DNA of 64,000 nucleotides from Mactra quadrangularis (GCA_025267735.1 CM046311.1:22218020-22282019); one strand, 5' to 3'; shown: positions 33,301 through 46,654, numbered from the stretch's first letter. Notes: generated by a model not told the origin, from the sequence alone. Numbers and translations are program-made.

Positions 33301-36300
33301 AACATCTGCATCTTCTGAATCAGTCAGAATATAAGACATTGTTGCTGGTACATCTTCTGAACTTTACAGATCATTAGACAACATCATGGCTAGCACATTA
33401 TGGGAGGTCTACCTTAACCTTTGTAAGTAAGGTAAATTAACTTTTATGTTAACGATGTGACATTGCTCTGTTATTAAGCTATTACTTTATTTCTAAAGGA
33501 GACAATAAAATAATCTACCAGGATTGGAGTTTCAGGAACAAATTTTTCCAGACATTCAAAGAGAATGCATACTTAAATCCTATAACAACTCTTCTACAAT
33601 CATGGAATTGTAGCAATTCTGAAATGCTTTCACAGAAAAATAAAATGTCAAAGAAATTTGTTTATATAAGGTCATATATTAAGAAAGAATCAACTACACT
33701 TTAAAAGCTACAAACATATTTGGCATAAAACAAAATTGCAGCAAGAAACAAAAGCCTTGTTTGTAGGTTTTTGACCAACCTAATAATACAGGAGGTGAAA
33801 GTTTGAAATAATACTTGGTGATGCAAAACAGATGGCTTTTTGTCATCTCTTCGAAAAAAATCTCTTTTGTAAATTATTCAGACATGAGAAACTGTAAGTT
33901 AAAGTACATGTGGTTGGCTCCACATATTCATTGCTTAAGGCTTTCACTTAAAACATTTTGATCCCTCTCTTAATTGAGTAATACTCATTTAATAAAGTAT
34001 ATCCCACAGATTATCATAAAGGTCACTACAAAGTAATTAAAAGTCAAGGTCACTGATTCTAAGTTCCCTATTCAAAGTAAAACCAGCCCCTTTTTGTGGG
34101 TGATAACAAGTGTAATAACCCATTTTACCCAAAATATTAATCAAGCAATAAACATTCACTCATTTATCTAAAAACAGGCCAAAGGTCTGGTAAAATCCCT
34201 TAGTAATACTTTATAGCTGGTGGCTATGGCCCCAGAACCCTTTTTAAGGACCACAAAAAATGTATGCCAAATTAACAAGAGTAATAAATTAAAAGTGGTA
34301 TAGTAACATAAAAGCAGTGAACACCAAAATATCAAGGTTGTTATCCTTCTAATTAACCACTGGTGAAATGTTTTTCAGGTCATGTATAAGGGAAGAGAGG
34401 GGGGCAGTAATAAACAATCCTGGTCCCGTTCTGCTTTGTTAACTTGTTCATTAATTTCAAATTTGCCAGAACTCATAAAATAATGGAATAGTTGTAGTAG
34501 ACAAAATGGCCCCAATATCAGTGAGAAGGATCTCTGCTTTCTTCACTGGCATTCTTTAATTCTTAACATGATTCCATGGTAATTCCTGCTAATTCTAAAA
34601 GACAATTCTCATTTAAAAAGTATCCAGTATTTTGTAAAGCTGTTTTAACCATCTGGGTAAAATCCAAGGAGGATCAACAAGGGCTCTCTTGTATATTCAA
34701 CATACATGCAACAAATAACATTGAACTGAAATTATGAATGAAAAATACTTAATCCAGACCCCCCCCTCCCCGTTACCTCCCAGGAAAATAATTTGTGTTA
34801 CCATCATAACATATTTACAAGGATATAAAATGGGATAGTTAATATATTCATATATACTAATAGACATTATAGTGTAACATTTTGGTCAACATAAAATTGT
34901 ATAGGTTATAAGTAGACATTATTGTTTACTTTATAATAATAGGTTTATCACCTAGAAGAAATGTCTATCTTTAATATAGTGTAAACATTTTAATATATAG
35001 TACAGAGAGGGTACATTGAATACATGTATATTATTAATATACCGGTAATAATAGTGGGGAGAGTATGGACCATATAATACAAGAATAGAATATTATCAAT
35101 ATTTTTATGTTTTATTTATCATTCATTAATTTTAGATATCAACTTAATGATGCTTTAAGGCCTGTAATATCGATCTGTTCTGTTCTGTTCTTTGCTACTA
35201 AATACATGTAGCTAAATTTTAGCACTTCTTAAATGTGCCTTATGATAAAGATTAATCATAGCTTTTAAGGAAACTTGTTTTTCGTGGATTATTCTAGTAT
35301 TGTAACTGTCTTATGTAGTTAAACTTACACTACCATAGCAAGCAGACAATTAATTCCAAATATTTATCTTTTAATTGCAACCAGCTTTTAATTCTTATGA
35401 GTGAAGTACCAACAATTATCATAGCAACAACAAATACACTTAAAAATAACAACAGTCCACAAAAACAACAAACAGATTCTTAAAATCTGATAATATTTCC
35501 TAAGACTAACTATAAATTATTCAAACATTTCAAGCTTTACCTAGACAATTGTTACTCAGTTTCTTCCACAAAGAAATTGACCAGACACACTGTTCTTATC
35601 TTACATATGAAATAACAAAGAAGTCTAAAATTATCTCTCCACTTAGCACCATACGTTTTTAAGTGAAATTTTCAAGCAGTTGAACAATTTTAAGCATACA
35701 TAATTTAAGTCAATGGGGTTCAACTCCTTGTCAGATTAGCATGGTCAGGTTGAAGTCATTTATATGAGATAATAATGCCACACCACACACAAGGGATCAG
35801 GGGTAGAGAATTCAAGAAGGGTCAATTTCACACCAAGCAATCATTTTATCTAATTTTTTACTTATCAACAAACATTATCTGGAAGACTTCAACACCTTTT
35901 GATGTTTGAAATTAGAAATCTCAATTTTTAGGTATCTGTGCCAAGTACATTCCGTGCAAGAATGCTGGGTATTTGTAACTTGTGGTTATTTGAAACACTC
36001 GGAAATATGAGATCCAGAGGTCGATTTTACAGAGAAAAAACAATTCAGCAAATTGCAAACAACACACAGACAACACTTCATTTTTGCAACATTATTAACG
36101 GTAACAACACTATCCGGATAAAAATATCTCAATTTTTATCAAATATTATCAGCCAAATCAAGTGCCGAAAATCACTTCTTTTACAAGATTTAATAATGAA
36201 CCTAATTTCAGGATTCCTGCGACTCTTCCATTTATCATAGAACAGAACCTATAATCTAAGGTTCAAACAACATTCTACATATCTCTATAGCAACCAGAGA

Positions 36301-36517
36301 TTCCTAACAAATCTAAGTGAGGACAAATTCCAATCAAATTGAAATGTGTAAAACCATAAGTTATCATCAATGCACAAAATTTATACAAGTAATTTTACAA
36401 GGGGTTTCCACGTGTTTAGTAGCCGACAGTAGCATATTCTTCATAAAAATCTACTGTGGACAATTACATAACGTCATGCACAGGCAATTACTACTTTAAT
36501 CAATGTAGTTCACATTA
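30363..36517. other. Long non-coding stretch
   Basis: No gene recognised over 6 kb. ORFs at 30964, 31516, 31580, 32066, 32481 and 35938 (up to 100 codons) lack domain patterns, and no flanking splice or codon signal persuades me. A short (TGTTC)n run lies at about 35177-35192. The stretch at 34840-35110 is very AT-rich. Confidence 0.4.
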
Positions 36518-36700
36518 CACATTATGCGTTAACAAGCAGACAATATGCTGTTTGTGCAATTGAAATATAATATCTATAATCTAGCTTATGTGAGGAAAAA
36601 TTCCCTAGTATTGCTTCTGCTACTTGTATAATCCTGTGCTTATATAGTCCAGCAAAACCCAAAGCACTATTAGCGCTTTGATTTTCTATAGACTGTTTTA
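36518..36700 (+). repeat. Dispersed repeat family I, copy 1
   Basis: Shares ordered blocks with 46655-46805 (opposite strand) and 41330-41482: AACAAGCAGAC, ATGCTGTTT, CTTATGTGAGG, TTGTATAA and CTATTAGCGCTTTGATTTT. About 180 bp. No tRNA head, clear TIR or ORF, so the class is unknown. Confidence 0.6.
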
Positions 36701-39217
36701 ATCAAAGCTGCAGTATACAATAGAGTTGTTTAAGCAAGTAAGTTTAATAACAAAGATAGATTACATGTTTTATTTAATATGACAGATATAGAGTTCAATG
36801 ATGATAGCACTTTAGATATCTTATATGATATTAGAATGTAACATGCTTCAATGCATTTAATGTTCCACAAAATTGTGATGAAAAATGCCAAAAATAGTAA
36901 AGTACAAACATATCTAAATAAGAATGCACAATCACAAATTACTTTCATTTAAGTTAAGTTCAATGACAGAGGAAACCAAAGGCTTGCACTTACCAAGTTA
37001 AAAGTACAAGAGAAATAAAATTAATCATGCTTGTCAAAGAAACACTTAAAATCTGAATGGTGAAAAAACCTCAGGAAGAAGTCTAAATCTTATGTTTTAA
37101 CATGAGTTCTTTTCCTTAACCCAAATTGTACTATAAGATAAAAACAATAAAACTTAAAAAGTACAACAATATTATATCTAATAGTCATGCTTAAATGAAT
37201 GCCACCAAATTGGCTTGGAAAATACTTTGCCAGAAAGTCTGCACAGAACATTATATTACAAAAGATTAGACCCAAGAATTGTATTAATACATAAAGAGAC
37301 CCCAGAATTGTATTAATATATAAAAAGATTTCATGCATGACATCACATGAATTGTACTACTATTCAATAATTGAATGACTACATCCTGCGACTCCACAAC
37401 AGAATTCTATGATTGATATCGAGATTGATCTCAATCAAAGACTTATTCTATCACGTTACCATGGATATTAGTCTACAAGACATATAAGGAGAAAACATTA
37501 GAAGTGAGTATAATCTAAATTACTGTAATCAAGAAAATCAGTTAAGTGTGTGAATTATTAAACATTGAGCTAGAGAAATTAGAGTTTGCCAGGAGCTAAA
37601 ATTCTCAATGTAACATACATGTACTAAGAAATCAGTAAAAGCAATCATTTCTTTTGTTTTCAAAGATAGACAAATTAGGAAACACAATTTTTCATTTGTA
37701 TCTTTCATGGCAAATTTAAGAATTAATATACTCAGCTGAGGCCATAGGAAGACAAAATGTAAGCCAATGGATGATTTTATAATAGGAGTAGCAATGAGTT
37801 GACAAAGGCTATTGTTTAAGTTTAAAATATTCTAAATCAAACTCAGAAGTTTAAGGTCTTTCATAATGAAACAATTTAAGTTCTTAGCTCAAATTGAGAT
37901 GAAACTCAGAACAAAGAGCAAAGATTGAAGGAAATTTTAAATCTCCAAATCAAGAATTTTCATTTTCAGGTAGGTATTAGTTTATGTTCGGTCTCTTAAA
38001 AACCTTTTGTGTTTCGAAAAATACTGAGTTGAGCACATGGCAGGAGAAAGGTCGGTGGAGGTAGTTAATGTAGAACTCAATCTATACCTAAACTACACTA
38101 CCAGGGTTGCCAGCAAGAGTGAAGTAGGTGCAAAGAGCAAGTTACTATGTACAGTATTGCGGGCAGCCCTTGACTAGCAGCCTACACAATATCTAATGCA
38201 AGTTGTGATTTAACGGGAGTTATAATTCTGCAGTTCAATAAATAACTCAAATACAGCCAACAAATACTAAATAAATGTCTAAATATACAAACAGTAAAAT
38301 ATTAAGCAAACAGTTGAAAACTAATGTTCTACCCTATGACTCATGATTTATACTGGACTTAAATGCCGACTCCCATATAAGTATGGTATATATTTCAAAG
38401 TAAGTCAAAAAGTTTTATTACTCTTAACCAGGGTGGTTTCACGTATCAACAAAACTTCAGCTAAATGTAACCATATAATAATTACATGGACAAGATACAA
38501 GAGTGTGGTCAAATAAGAAACGATAAAAAACTTGTAAAAATAGCATAAAAGTAGCGAAAATCGAGAAAATTTCAAAAATTTGCAATTAGTAGTTTATCCA
38601 AGTATACGACTATATCAAAGGTTCTTATACGCATACATTTATATTGCTGTATCATTAGTTAACGTAAAATTAGACACAATGAATATCTTTAGAATGTTTT
38701 CATATCGCCCTAATGTAGCGTAACATTTCCCGTATACAATTACAGTAAATTATTTGTCAACCATCAATCTTAATGATCGTCCAATCAGAATTCAGCAAAC
38801 TATTTCAGTATATATTACGTGATAGACCACACAAAGTTCAATACAACTAAAAAACCTCCACCAATACTCTGACCTTCAACCTTACTGGGTATTATGACTG
38901 GGTTATGAACAGTGTCAGAAAAGTTGAAGTCTAAAATATTTTGATGATTTGATAACCATCACAAAATCAAACAAAAAGAGTTGATTGTAAATTAAAAGCC
39001 ATTGGGTATCAACATTTTGAAATCGGGACCAATGCATTGTAAATATGTGCATTGATTGCATGTATGACATAATAGAAATTTGAAAAATTTAGACCGTCTG
39101 GTAAAATCAAACATCGTCAAGTAAGCCAAAACAAAACAAAAATTAGAAGACAGAAGTTTCTTTTTTAAGAAACTGAAAAGACTTGAATGTTTATAAGACT
39201 TGTATAAAATGTACATG
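36701..39217. other. Non-coding with a 30-bp tandem pair
   Basis: 37268-37327 holds two units of GACCC..AGAATTGTATTAATA. Small ORFs (36730-36948, 37090-37338, 38992-39234) are unsupported, and the last runs into the family F element. Confidence 0.45.
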
Positions 39218-39584
39218 CAGTCACCCTGAAACATGGCGGACAGACGGGCAAATCCTGTAAAAATTTAGGTCCGTCTAGATCTGCAGGTTTACAGGACCGA
39301 CTGTCTGGCAAAAAATTTGACCACATCAATTATTTTAATTTTTGTTAAAGACACTTGAAAGAGAGTTTTGTTATAAATCAACACATGAATGGTCAAATTT
39401 GAAATGAAAAACTTAAGATAAAACTCATTCACATACATTTAAATAGGTAAATATGCTAAATTTTCAATTTATCAAATAATTGTAAAATGACTCCGGTCCT
39501 GTAAGACTTGGTTTGGTCCTGTAAAATTTTGATCTTCACAGGACCTACTGTCCAGTAATAAACTGTAGAGTTTCGTTGTGACTG
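39218..39584 (+). mobile_element. Non-autonomous TIR element family F, copy 1
   Basis: 367 bp. Ends CAGTCACCCTGAAAC and GTTTCGTTGTGACTG form a 15-bp terminal inverted repeat with a 3-bp mismatch. It is flanked by a perfect 7-bp duplication, GTACATG (39211-39217 and 39585-39591). The interior repeats TCCTGTAA and CAGGAC in both orientations and has no ORF. A second copy, reversed and shorter, is at 49666. hAT elements make 8-bp duplications, so the superfamily stays open. Confidence 0.75.
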
Positions 39585-40255
39585 GTACATGTATATTGCA
39601 AGATCAAATACACATAAGTTTCTTCAAATTTGCTAAAAACAATTTTCACACCTGCCTTTTGTTACTGCTTTTTACTACAATGTGGGTTAAGGGCTTGCAA
39701 TTATTAGACCCCACATCATAGTACCATAATCTGTCATTCTAGAATTTCCTGGGGACATAAGCACCCGGGGAAAACCCCAGGATTCTCATTAGCATGAAAG
39801 GGTTGAGAAAGGGCTATAAAGGGTCGGGAAGGAACACAATAGAATCACAGATTGTTTCTTATCCTTGGGGACACCTGTAGTAAAATGAAGTCAAAGAGTT
39901 TGTTACAAAAGTCTTCCTATGTTATTTAACAAAAATGTGACAATGGAATATTGAATGAAATTTTAAAAGAAATTCTATCAAATGTGAAAGACGAAAATTC
40001 TTTTGAACACAAAGACAGTTGGTCTGTGTGGTGTAAATTAGTCTGTTCATTGAAATAACTTTTATTCAACTTGAGTTTCAAAGGTAAATATGTCAGTGGC
40101 GTCACTATACAGAGACGCGTGCCTTAAGTAAATTTGGGCGGGATATATTAAATAATGAAAGAAGTCGAGACCTTAGCATGCCCCTGGACCCTCCCCAAGA
40201 AAATTGCTACTGTATAATTTCATGTCTGGTTATGGCACTGTGTGTTTAAACATAA

Positions 40256-40547
40256 TTTTTTTTTTTTGTACTGGGTTTGTCACTATGTCATTGCAATTTA
40301 GATTATTTTATAGCAAACCTAACCTAGCTTTCCTCGACCCTTGTCTATAACCAGTACTCACCTACCCTTCCACAAGGCTGGAAACTTCTTCATACCTATA
40401 CCTTATTAATGGAGGAAAATTGATATTATGGTCAAATTTTCATGGAAGGGTTTAACGGCTCCCAGATTGGATTGGAACCAATACCCCCTTTCGGAACACT
40501 AGATTCAAAATCCCAGCGTGCTACCAACTGCACTACTGACCCGGGTT
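40256..40547 (-). mobile_element. SINE family A, copy 2
   Basis: Diverged full-length copy. The complement of the A-rich tail (T run at 40256-40268) is followed by ACTGGGTTTGTCACTATG, then the body, the B-box region and the head ending GACCCGGGTT. No perfect target duplication was found. Confidence 0.8.
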
Positions 40548-40730
40548 AAATAAAACTGCAAGATTGAAAACTAGTCTAACAACATTGTAAATAAAGAAAA
40601 ATGTAAACAAGTTTTGCACCAACACATTAATATGAAACATTATAAACCAAATCTAATGGACAATATACTGGTACCAGAAATCAACCAATGTTCTGTTCTG
40701 AAAGATACTAGAAATCCAACCGTGTGATAA

Positions 40731-40806
40731 TTTTTTTAGCGCAAAACGGTTGTAACTCAATACTAGCGAAAAGCGAGTTACGTCTATTTTGCACTAAACC
40801 CATGAT
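40731..40806 (-). repeat. Foldback repeat family P, copy 6
   Basis: Arms TTAGCGCAAAACGGTTGTAA and TATTTTGCACTAAACC. The loop (AATACTAGCGAAAAGCGAG) matches the reversed orientation of copy 5. Confidence 0.75.
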
Positions 40807-41329
40807 AAGTTCTTAAATTTTAAAACTAACTGTATCCTCTGATTAGTCGAAAACAATTAAGTAATTAACCTGTCACCAATATAGTACTTTCAGCGCTTTG
40901 TTGAATTTCAACAAAAAACTCACATAAATTATGATTAAACAAAAAAATACAAAAACTAATAAATTTTAATTTGTCGTATAACCTGTCACCAATTATATTC
41001 TTATATTTACCAAGTATTTATTAGTCAACAAAGAGATTATTGACCGAGACTGTTAAAGGCGCATACTATGGCAGAATTAACTGTCAATATGACAAATGCT
41101 TCTATTATTTTAAAACATGTTCATTGAACCAAACTGAAAGATATCTCAACTTAAATTCAGATTTTTGAACTGATATTACAATTTGAGTTTGAAAGGTCAG
41201 TTAACTTATGTATATCACGTAAAAAATAGAATCAATGGTTTTTACATGGTGTTTCCCCATCATAGGTAGTGGACTGTAGCTAACCCTCATTAAAATCCCC
41301 TATAGATGAATACATAAGCATGCATGTGC

Positions 41330-41482
41330 AATTAAAGGGATAAGCAGACAGTTAATAAAGCTAATCCGACTCATGTAAGGTAAAGGTCCCAAAATGTATC
41401 CCTTCCGTTTGTTGTATAAGCCATTATACTCAGTAAAAACCCCATGTCCGAAAGCTGCTATTAGCACTTTGAATTTTCATGC
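41330..41482 (+). repeat. Dispersed repeat family I, copy 2
   Basis: Blocks GATAAGCAGAC, CTCATGTAAGG, TTGTTGTATAAGCCAT, CCCATGTCC and GCTATTAGCACTTTGAATTTT occur in the same order as in the other two copies. More diverged at its 5' side. Confidence 0.6.
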
Positions 41483-43399
41483 ACTCCTTCATAAATATGT
41501 GTACAGTACATTCAATTCCAAGATCTCTTTTTAATTCATATTTTCTTACATGACATTATTATCAAAGAGTAAGGAATTTCAATAAGGTTACATTATTACA
41601 GTGGTCACAAATATGTTAATGCTTTCAAAAGGCTCTTGACTTTTACTAGTTGACTTTGATTAAAGCAAATAATCATGAACATGTGAAATATTTGGAATGA
41701 ATTGGCTATAGATTAATCTACTTAATAATTCAGTAAAGAGACAATTAGACTGACCTGAGTTTACTTTACTTATACAATAAATGTTACAATAGTAGTTCAA
41801 TCTTTTAACTGACTAAATACTAAGGAAATAGTAAAATTGACTTAGCAAAGGATTTTTTCTATCTTAAAATATGATATTTATAGAAAAATATATTAAATGT
41901 GTCAAAAAAATTTTGCATGCTGTGCGTGCAACAAATAAGACTGAGAGTACAATTTTACATTGACGTAACAGGCAATAATTCTAAGACAATTCATTCCAAT
42001 TATGTGTAAGATTTTAACATGATCCAATGGCTGTTAAAAATTTATATGATATATATCTAGATGCCATTATCGTATACACTGGAAAAGGATAGTTTCGGTT
42101 TTGTATATGTGCCTGAATCCCTTTGAAATGAGCTTTTTGGGTTCGCACTCCCTATGGACCCATGGTCAGAACTTTGTCCAGGACCCATAGGGGGCCCTTG
42201 AATATGGCACATGGACCCTCAGTCTGCTTGTTCATTTTCCGCCCCCATTAACTTGAATTTCCACCCCCATAACTGGAAATCCTGGATCTGCCTATGTTAA
42301 GTGATACAAGATCTTTACTCAAAACATAAGAAAGTCAATATAAGAAAAGGGATAAATCAATGACCACTAACAAGCCAGAATTGACCATATGATGTATCGG
42401 TCAGTTTTACCACAGTTAAAAATGTTAAATAGATTATTTACAAACAGTTTATTTGTCCAGTTTAAGTTTTCTTACACTCAATGTCACCATGACTGTGAAA
42501 AGACCTTGTCATAGTTAAAAGTATATTTACTTTTTCGTCAAGGTATAAACAGCATTATGAAATATTTTGACATCAACAAATATGAACTACTTTATCCCAT
42601 TTCCGATCCCTAATAATGAACAAACAGTATGCAGTTGGGCTACGAGAGAACCCAATTTGTTAAGTGAGGGTTTGGTGCAAAAGTATCGCAACTATGTATT
42701 AACTGTGAATGTGGTTGCAATGATTATGCATCAACCCATGGGATTGAATTAATCCTATAGAAATTAGAATGTTTAAAAACTCGATCTACGTAAATATTTA
42801 CACCACTTAACACGGCCCTGGTCAATGTGTACACATAAAACATCACATGTTCGCCACATATGTACATAAGAATTATCGAATAAAAACCCCATTGTTGCAA
42901 CGGCTCAAATTTCTTCGCTAGCAAACAGACGAAATCAAAGAAATTGTGGCGGGGTTTTATAATCGTGGATCAAGCAATTAGCTAGAATTCAATTTTTTTC
43001 ACATGTTCTTAAAAACTTACATAACTTTGAAATCTGAACATCTGACAATTTGAAATATGTGAAAATAGCACCAAGCAAAAATTACAAAAAAAAATCAAAT
43101 AATCCGCTCACGATTTTCAACCAATTTTTAGAAATATTAAACTTGGAATGTTGATTATAAATACATGTATTCTGAGTGCAAGATTTAAACTGCATAAGAA
43201 ACTGTGTGCCAGAGTTTTAAAATTTGATATGCACTTTTTTCAGGAATCTAATGCCAAAGAATTCCTCATGCATTTTTTACCAAGTTAATTATAAGTAAGA
43301 TTTACTTATAACACTTTTTTGTAAGCAGCCTTACAAATACCATTGCTTAACTTAAACACTGGAAATTATAAATCTTGCAAAATGACCAGTAGCTGAACA
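41483..43399. other. Non-coding with a possible hAT-like end
   Basis: The GC-richer stretch at 42120-42295 ends in ACTGGAAATCCTGGATCTGC, which resembles one end of CAGTGGCGGATCC-type hAT elements, but I cannot find the partner end. Small ORFs at 42567 and 42724 are unsupported. Confidence 0.35.
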
Positions 43400-43545
43400 C
43401 AGCCTACGAAATTAGGGTATGTAAGTGGTTGTCCAAACAGGTCAATTAAGCAGCTAGCACTATATCTCATTTGTAGAAATTTTGGTCACCCAAACTAGAA
43501 ATTGCTTGTCCCGGGCAACCGGACACCCACTAATTTCATATACTG
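43400..43545. mobile_element. Dispersed element family E, copy 2
   Basis: Reverse-orientation homologue of 13155-13319. The ends carry CTACGAAATTAG and its near-complement CTAATTTCATA. The interior has GTGGTTGTCCAAACAGGTC and CCCAAACTAGAAATTG. No ORF. Confidence 0.6.
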
Positions 43546-44823
43546 TAACATCACCAAAACATTCTAATGAGCTAACCAATTATATTACCGCTACTTTTAG
43601 TTCCTACTCAAACATCTAAGGTCTACTTCAGCCCCTCGGCATTCAATGTAAATCTCAGTCAGCCTCAGTGTAAATATAACATCCAGCATACAACTTTTAA
43701 AAGGCTTATGTTGAAAATTCAACAGAACTAAATCGTAGAACAAATATTATCTAAAATATCAGTTTTCACAATGAAACCTTAGAATTGCAATAACAGAGGT
43801 ATAGCCCTCATTAGTACTTCAATTAAAAAACCCTTAAAACCCCTTATACACATTGTATCAACTGTAGTATGTTCACTGTAATCCATGAAATTTCACACGG
43901 GGCCGTATTAGGTAGATTACACTATAACAAAGGGGATACTGTAACAGAAGGAAAGCTTAATAAGGGACAAAAGTAAAGTGGCCCTTAATACAAGTTGAAA
44001 TAAGATACTAAAACAGAACTTAACACCATTCAATAGAATATCAGATCTGAAATCTTTTAACATGTAAAAATAACAATACAGTCTGTAGTTTTGGCAGGTA
44101 TCCAAAGTGAAAAATATGTAGAAGGGAATTTTAAGGAGCAGATAGGGTTTTTCTTCATTTTTTTGCAGATTTGAAAATCCCTAATGAATGACAGGCTCAT
44201 TGTTGCGAACAATGCTCATTTATGCAAAATAAGTTTTACCAAATACAAATACAATGAATGTCTATAAAGATGTAAAATTTTGAAGGGAAAACTGTTTTGT
44301 GAACTTTATACAGTATAACCATTCACATATATTTGGTTATTTTTTGGAATGGGAATCATGCCCCTGACCCCTATATAGCCCCTATATTGACCCTAAGTTG
44401 TAACCCCTCCTTCAAACACAATGAGAAACATATATCTACATAAATTAGAGTTAAAATAACAAAATTTACATTGTAAAGTAAACATATAAGTAAATACAAA
44501 TATACTAAACAATGTTGTATTACAATGATTTATTTATAGGTAATCGGTGTTCAAGATTCAAGTCACCAGTTTAAATCTACAGTCAACAAAGCGTATTTGA
44601 ATATATTAGTGGTTTTTATGTCTTATATAATGATTTACATTCATAATAAATCAATTTTTATCAATATAATTTGATGTAATTTTTTAAAAGTCAGACATAA
44701 AACCATAGCAAGTAAAATATACTGAAAGATAAAGAAAAGTAATATTTTAAACATCAAGTCTTAGTTTCTGATACAATTAAACTATTGAATGATTATTTGT
44801 AAAACTGAATCAAGAAGCAATGT
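43546..44823. other. Non-coding, nothing recognised
   Basis: The 62-codon minus ORF at 43917-44105 is unsupported. Confidence 0.45.
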
Positions 44824-45037
44824 TTTTAATTTATTCATTCAAATTGAAGAGTTCTTTTTTCAGGAGATAATTTTTTCAACTTAAGATTATTCCACCTCCA
44901 TTTTGAAGATTTTTCAACAGGAAGTAGATTTTTTAATTCATTCATTCAAATTAAAGAGTTCTTTTTTCAGGAGATAAATTTTGCAGCTTTAGATTATTCC
45001 ACCTCCATTTTGAAGAATTCTCAACAGGATGTAGATT
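44824..45037. repeat. 107-bp tandem duplication
   Basis: Two adjacent units. Each contains ATTCATTCAAATT, AAGAGTTCTTTTTTCAGGAG, ATTCCACCTCCATTTTGAAG and CAACAGGA. They differ at roughly one base in ten or fewer. Confidence 0.88.
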
Positions 45038-45596
45038 TCAGCACATTGTCAAAAGTCTTAATGTCAACCTTCAAGCAGAGAGATAGTTTTAGTTTGAAAT
45101 TAATGGTTACAAACATTGTTTAACATGTATATATTTATGTAAAATACAAAAGCTAATGTAACATTGTCTACTTGTCAGCAGGTCCATATTTACACAAAGA
45201 AAAACAGAATATTTTTATATGGTTAAAGTATAAGTCATTATGTCACTTTTCTGAACATTAAAATTTGTTATAATTGAATTTTTTTTAAAGGAATTGAGAC
45301 CAAAAAAGATAACTTGTGCTTTGTTCATATGTAGATATTCAATATATGAAGCTGGGACTGAACATATGATGTTTTTCCTCATAAACTGGTTAGTCTAGCG
45401 TAATATGTTAATATTTTTACAAAATTAATTAATTATACATGTACATATTTTAACCACTTCAAGTCGGAATCACCTGTCATTTTTATATGGAAATATTTAC
45501 ATACTAATGTTCATATTATCAGAGGAAATACACTATAACCCTAAAACAAGACCACCTATATAGACCATGGAAGAAGAAGTATCAGTACATTAGGAA
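45038..45596. other. Non-coding, nothing recognised
   Basis: AT-rich, no ORF or repeat match. Confidence 0.5.
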
Positions 45597-45890
45597 ACCC
45601 GGGTCGATAGCGCAGTTGGTAGCGCACCGGGATTTGGAATCTCATGTCCCAAAGGGGGTACTGTTCGAATCCCACCCAGGGAGGTTACACTTCCATGAAA
45701 CTTTGACAATAATGTCAATTTTCCTCCATTGATTAGATAATATGGAGAAGTTTCCGGTCTTGTGGAAGGGTAGGTGAGGACCGGTTATTGACAAGGGTCC
45801 AGGAAAGCTAGGATAGGTGCGCTGGACGCCGTAAAATGACCTAAATTGTGTTGACAAGGCGTTAAACCCAGTAAAAAAAAACAAAAAAAC
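45597..45890 (+). mobile_element. SINE family A, copy 3 (best reference copy)
   Basis: tRNA-derived head with A box TAGCGCAGTTGG (45608-45619) and B box GTTCGAATCCC (45663-45673). The body holds TCTTGTGGAAGGGTAGGTGA and CCGTAAAATGACC, then GGCGTTAAACCCAGT and an A-rich tail. It is full length, about 290 bp, and was used to define the other copies. The head cannot fold into a proper anticodon arm, so it is not a tRNA gene. The minus ORFs at 45642 and 45785 come from this repeat. Confidence 0.88.
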
Positions 45891-46005
45891 ATATTGGGGT
45901 CATATTGGGCAATCAGAGACCAAAGACCCAACACTCTATCATTCAAGAATTTCCAAAAGAAATATGTGCTACAGACCAATATACATTCACATTAATATCA
46001 TTAGG

Positions 46006-46098
46006 ACAAATTTTCAAATAAATTTCAATTTTCCATTAAATTTCAATTTTCAAATAAATTTCAATTTTCAAATAAATTTCAATTTTCAAATTTTACTT
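46006..46098. repeat. 18-bp AT-rich minisatellite
   Basis: Four to five units of AAATAAATTTCAATTTTC with small variants. Confidence 0.88.
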
Positions 46099-46654
46099 TA
46101 ATAAATGTGATGTATAGGATATTGATTGGATTAAATTCTTAAAAAGTACATGTATGATAAGTTACAGTAGCAATTACAAATTAACAAAGAGAAGTATCAT
46201 AACATTGAACCATACTTCATTAAAACATACACTAGACTGTCCAATATATCAAACATCTACTGTATATTTACGGGGTCAGTTTTCAGATAAAAAACATATG
46301 TTACATATATAACCGTCATATATTTAAATGTATTATATTTACTCAGGTGATAAAAACATGTTGTTATTTTAGTATCCCTATGACATCATATTGTCCATAT
46401 ATTGATATAGTGTTGTTTTATATTATGTTGTTGTTTCTAGATAGTGTTGTTTAAACAACAATAATCAGTCACAGTGGGATAGCAATTCTTGATATCATAT
46501 GACAAATTGTTATTTTGTTGATATATCCCCTGATAACGATGTTTGATAGACTATACATAGTCGTAAGGATCTATGTAATCATTATGTTGCACTTATTGCA
46601 CGAGAGATAAAATATCAACTTCAAAATCAATGGAAATGATTATAATCTAAGCGC
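46099..46654. other. Non-coding, nothing recognised
   Basis: AT-rich, no ORF or repeat match. Confidence 0.5.

Noticed and set aside
35938..36240. 100-codon plus ORF
   Set aside because: No domain, no neighbouring exon-like ORF in frame and no splice-site pattern that I could defend.
39748..39782. TCCTGGGG..CCCCAGGA inverted repeat
   Set aside because: Only 8 bp per arm, single copy, with no flanking element features. It can arise by chance.
45601..45680. tRNA gene at the start of SINE copy 3
   Set aside because: A and B boxes are present, but the anticodon arm does not fold and the same head is attached to a SINE body in several copies.
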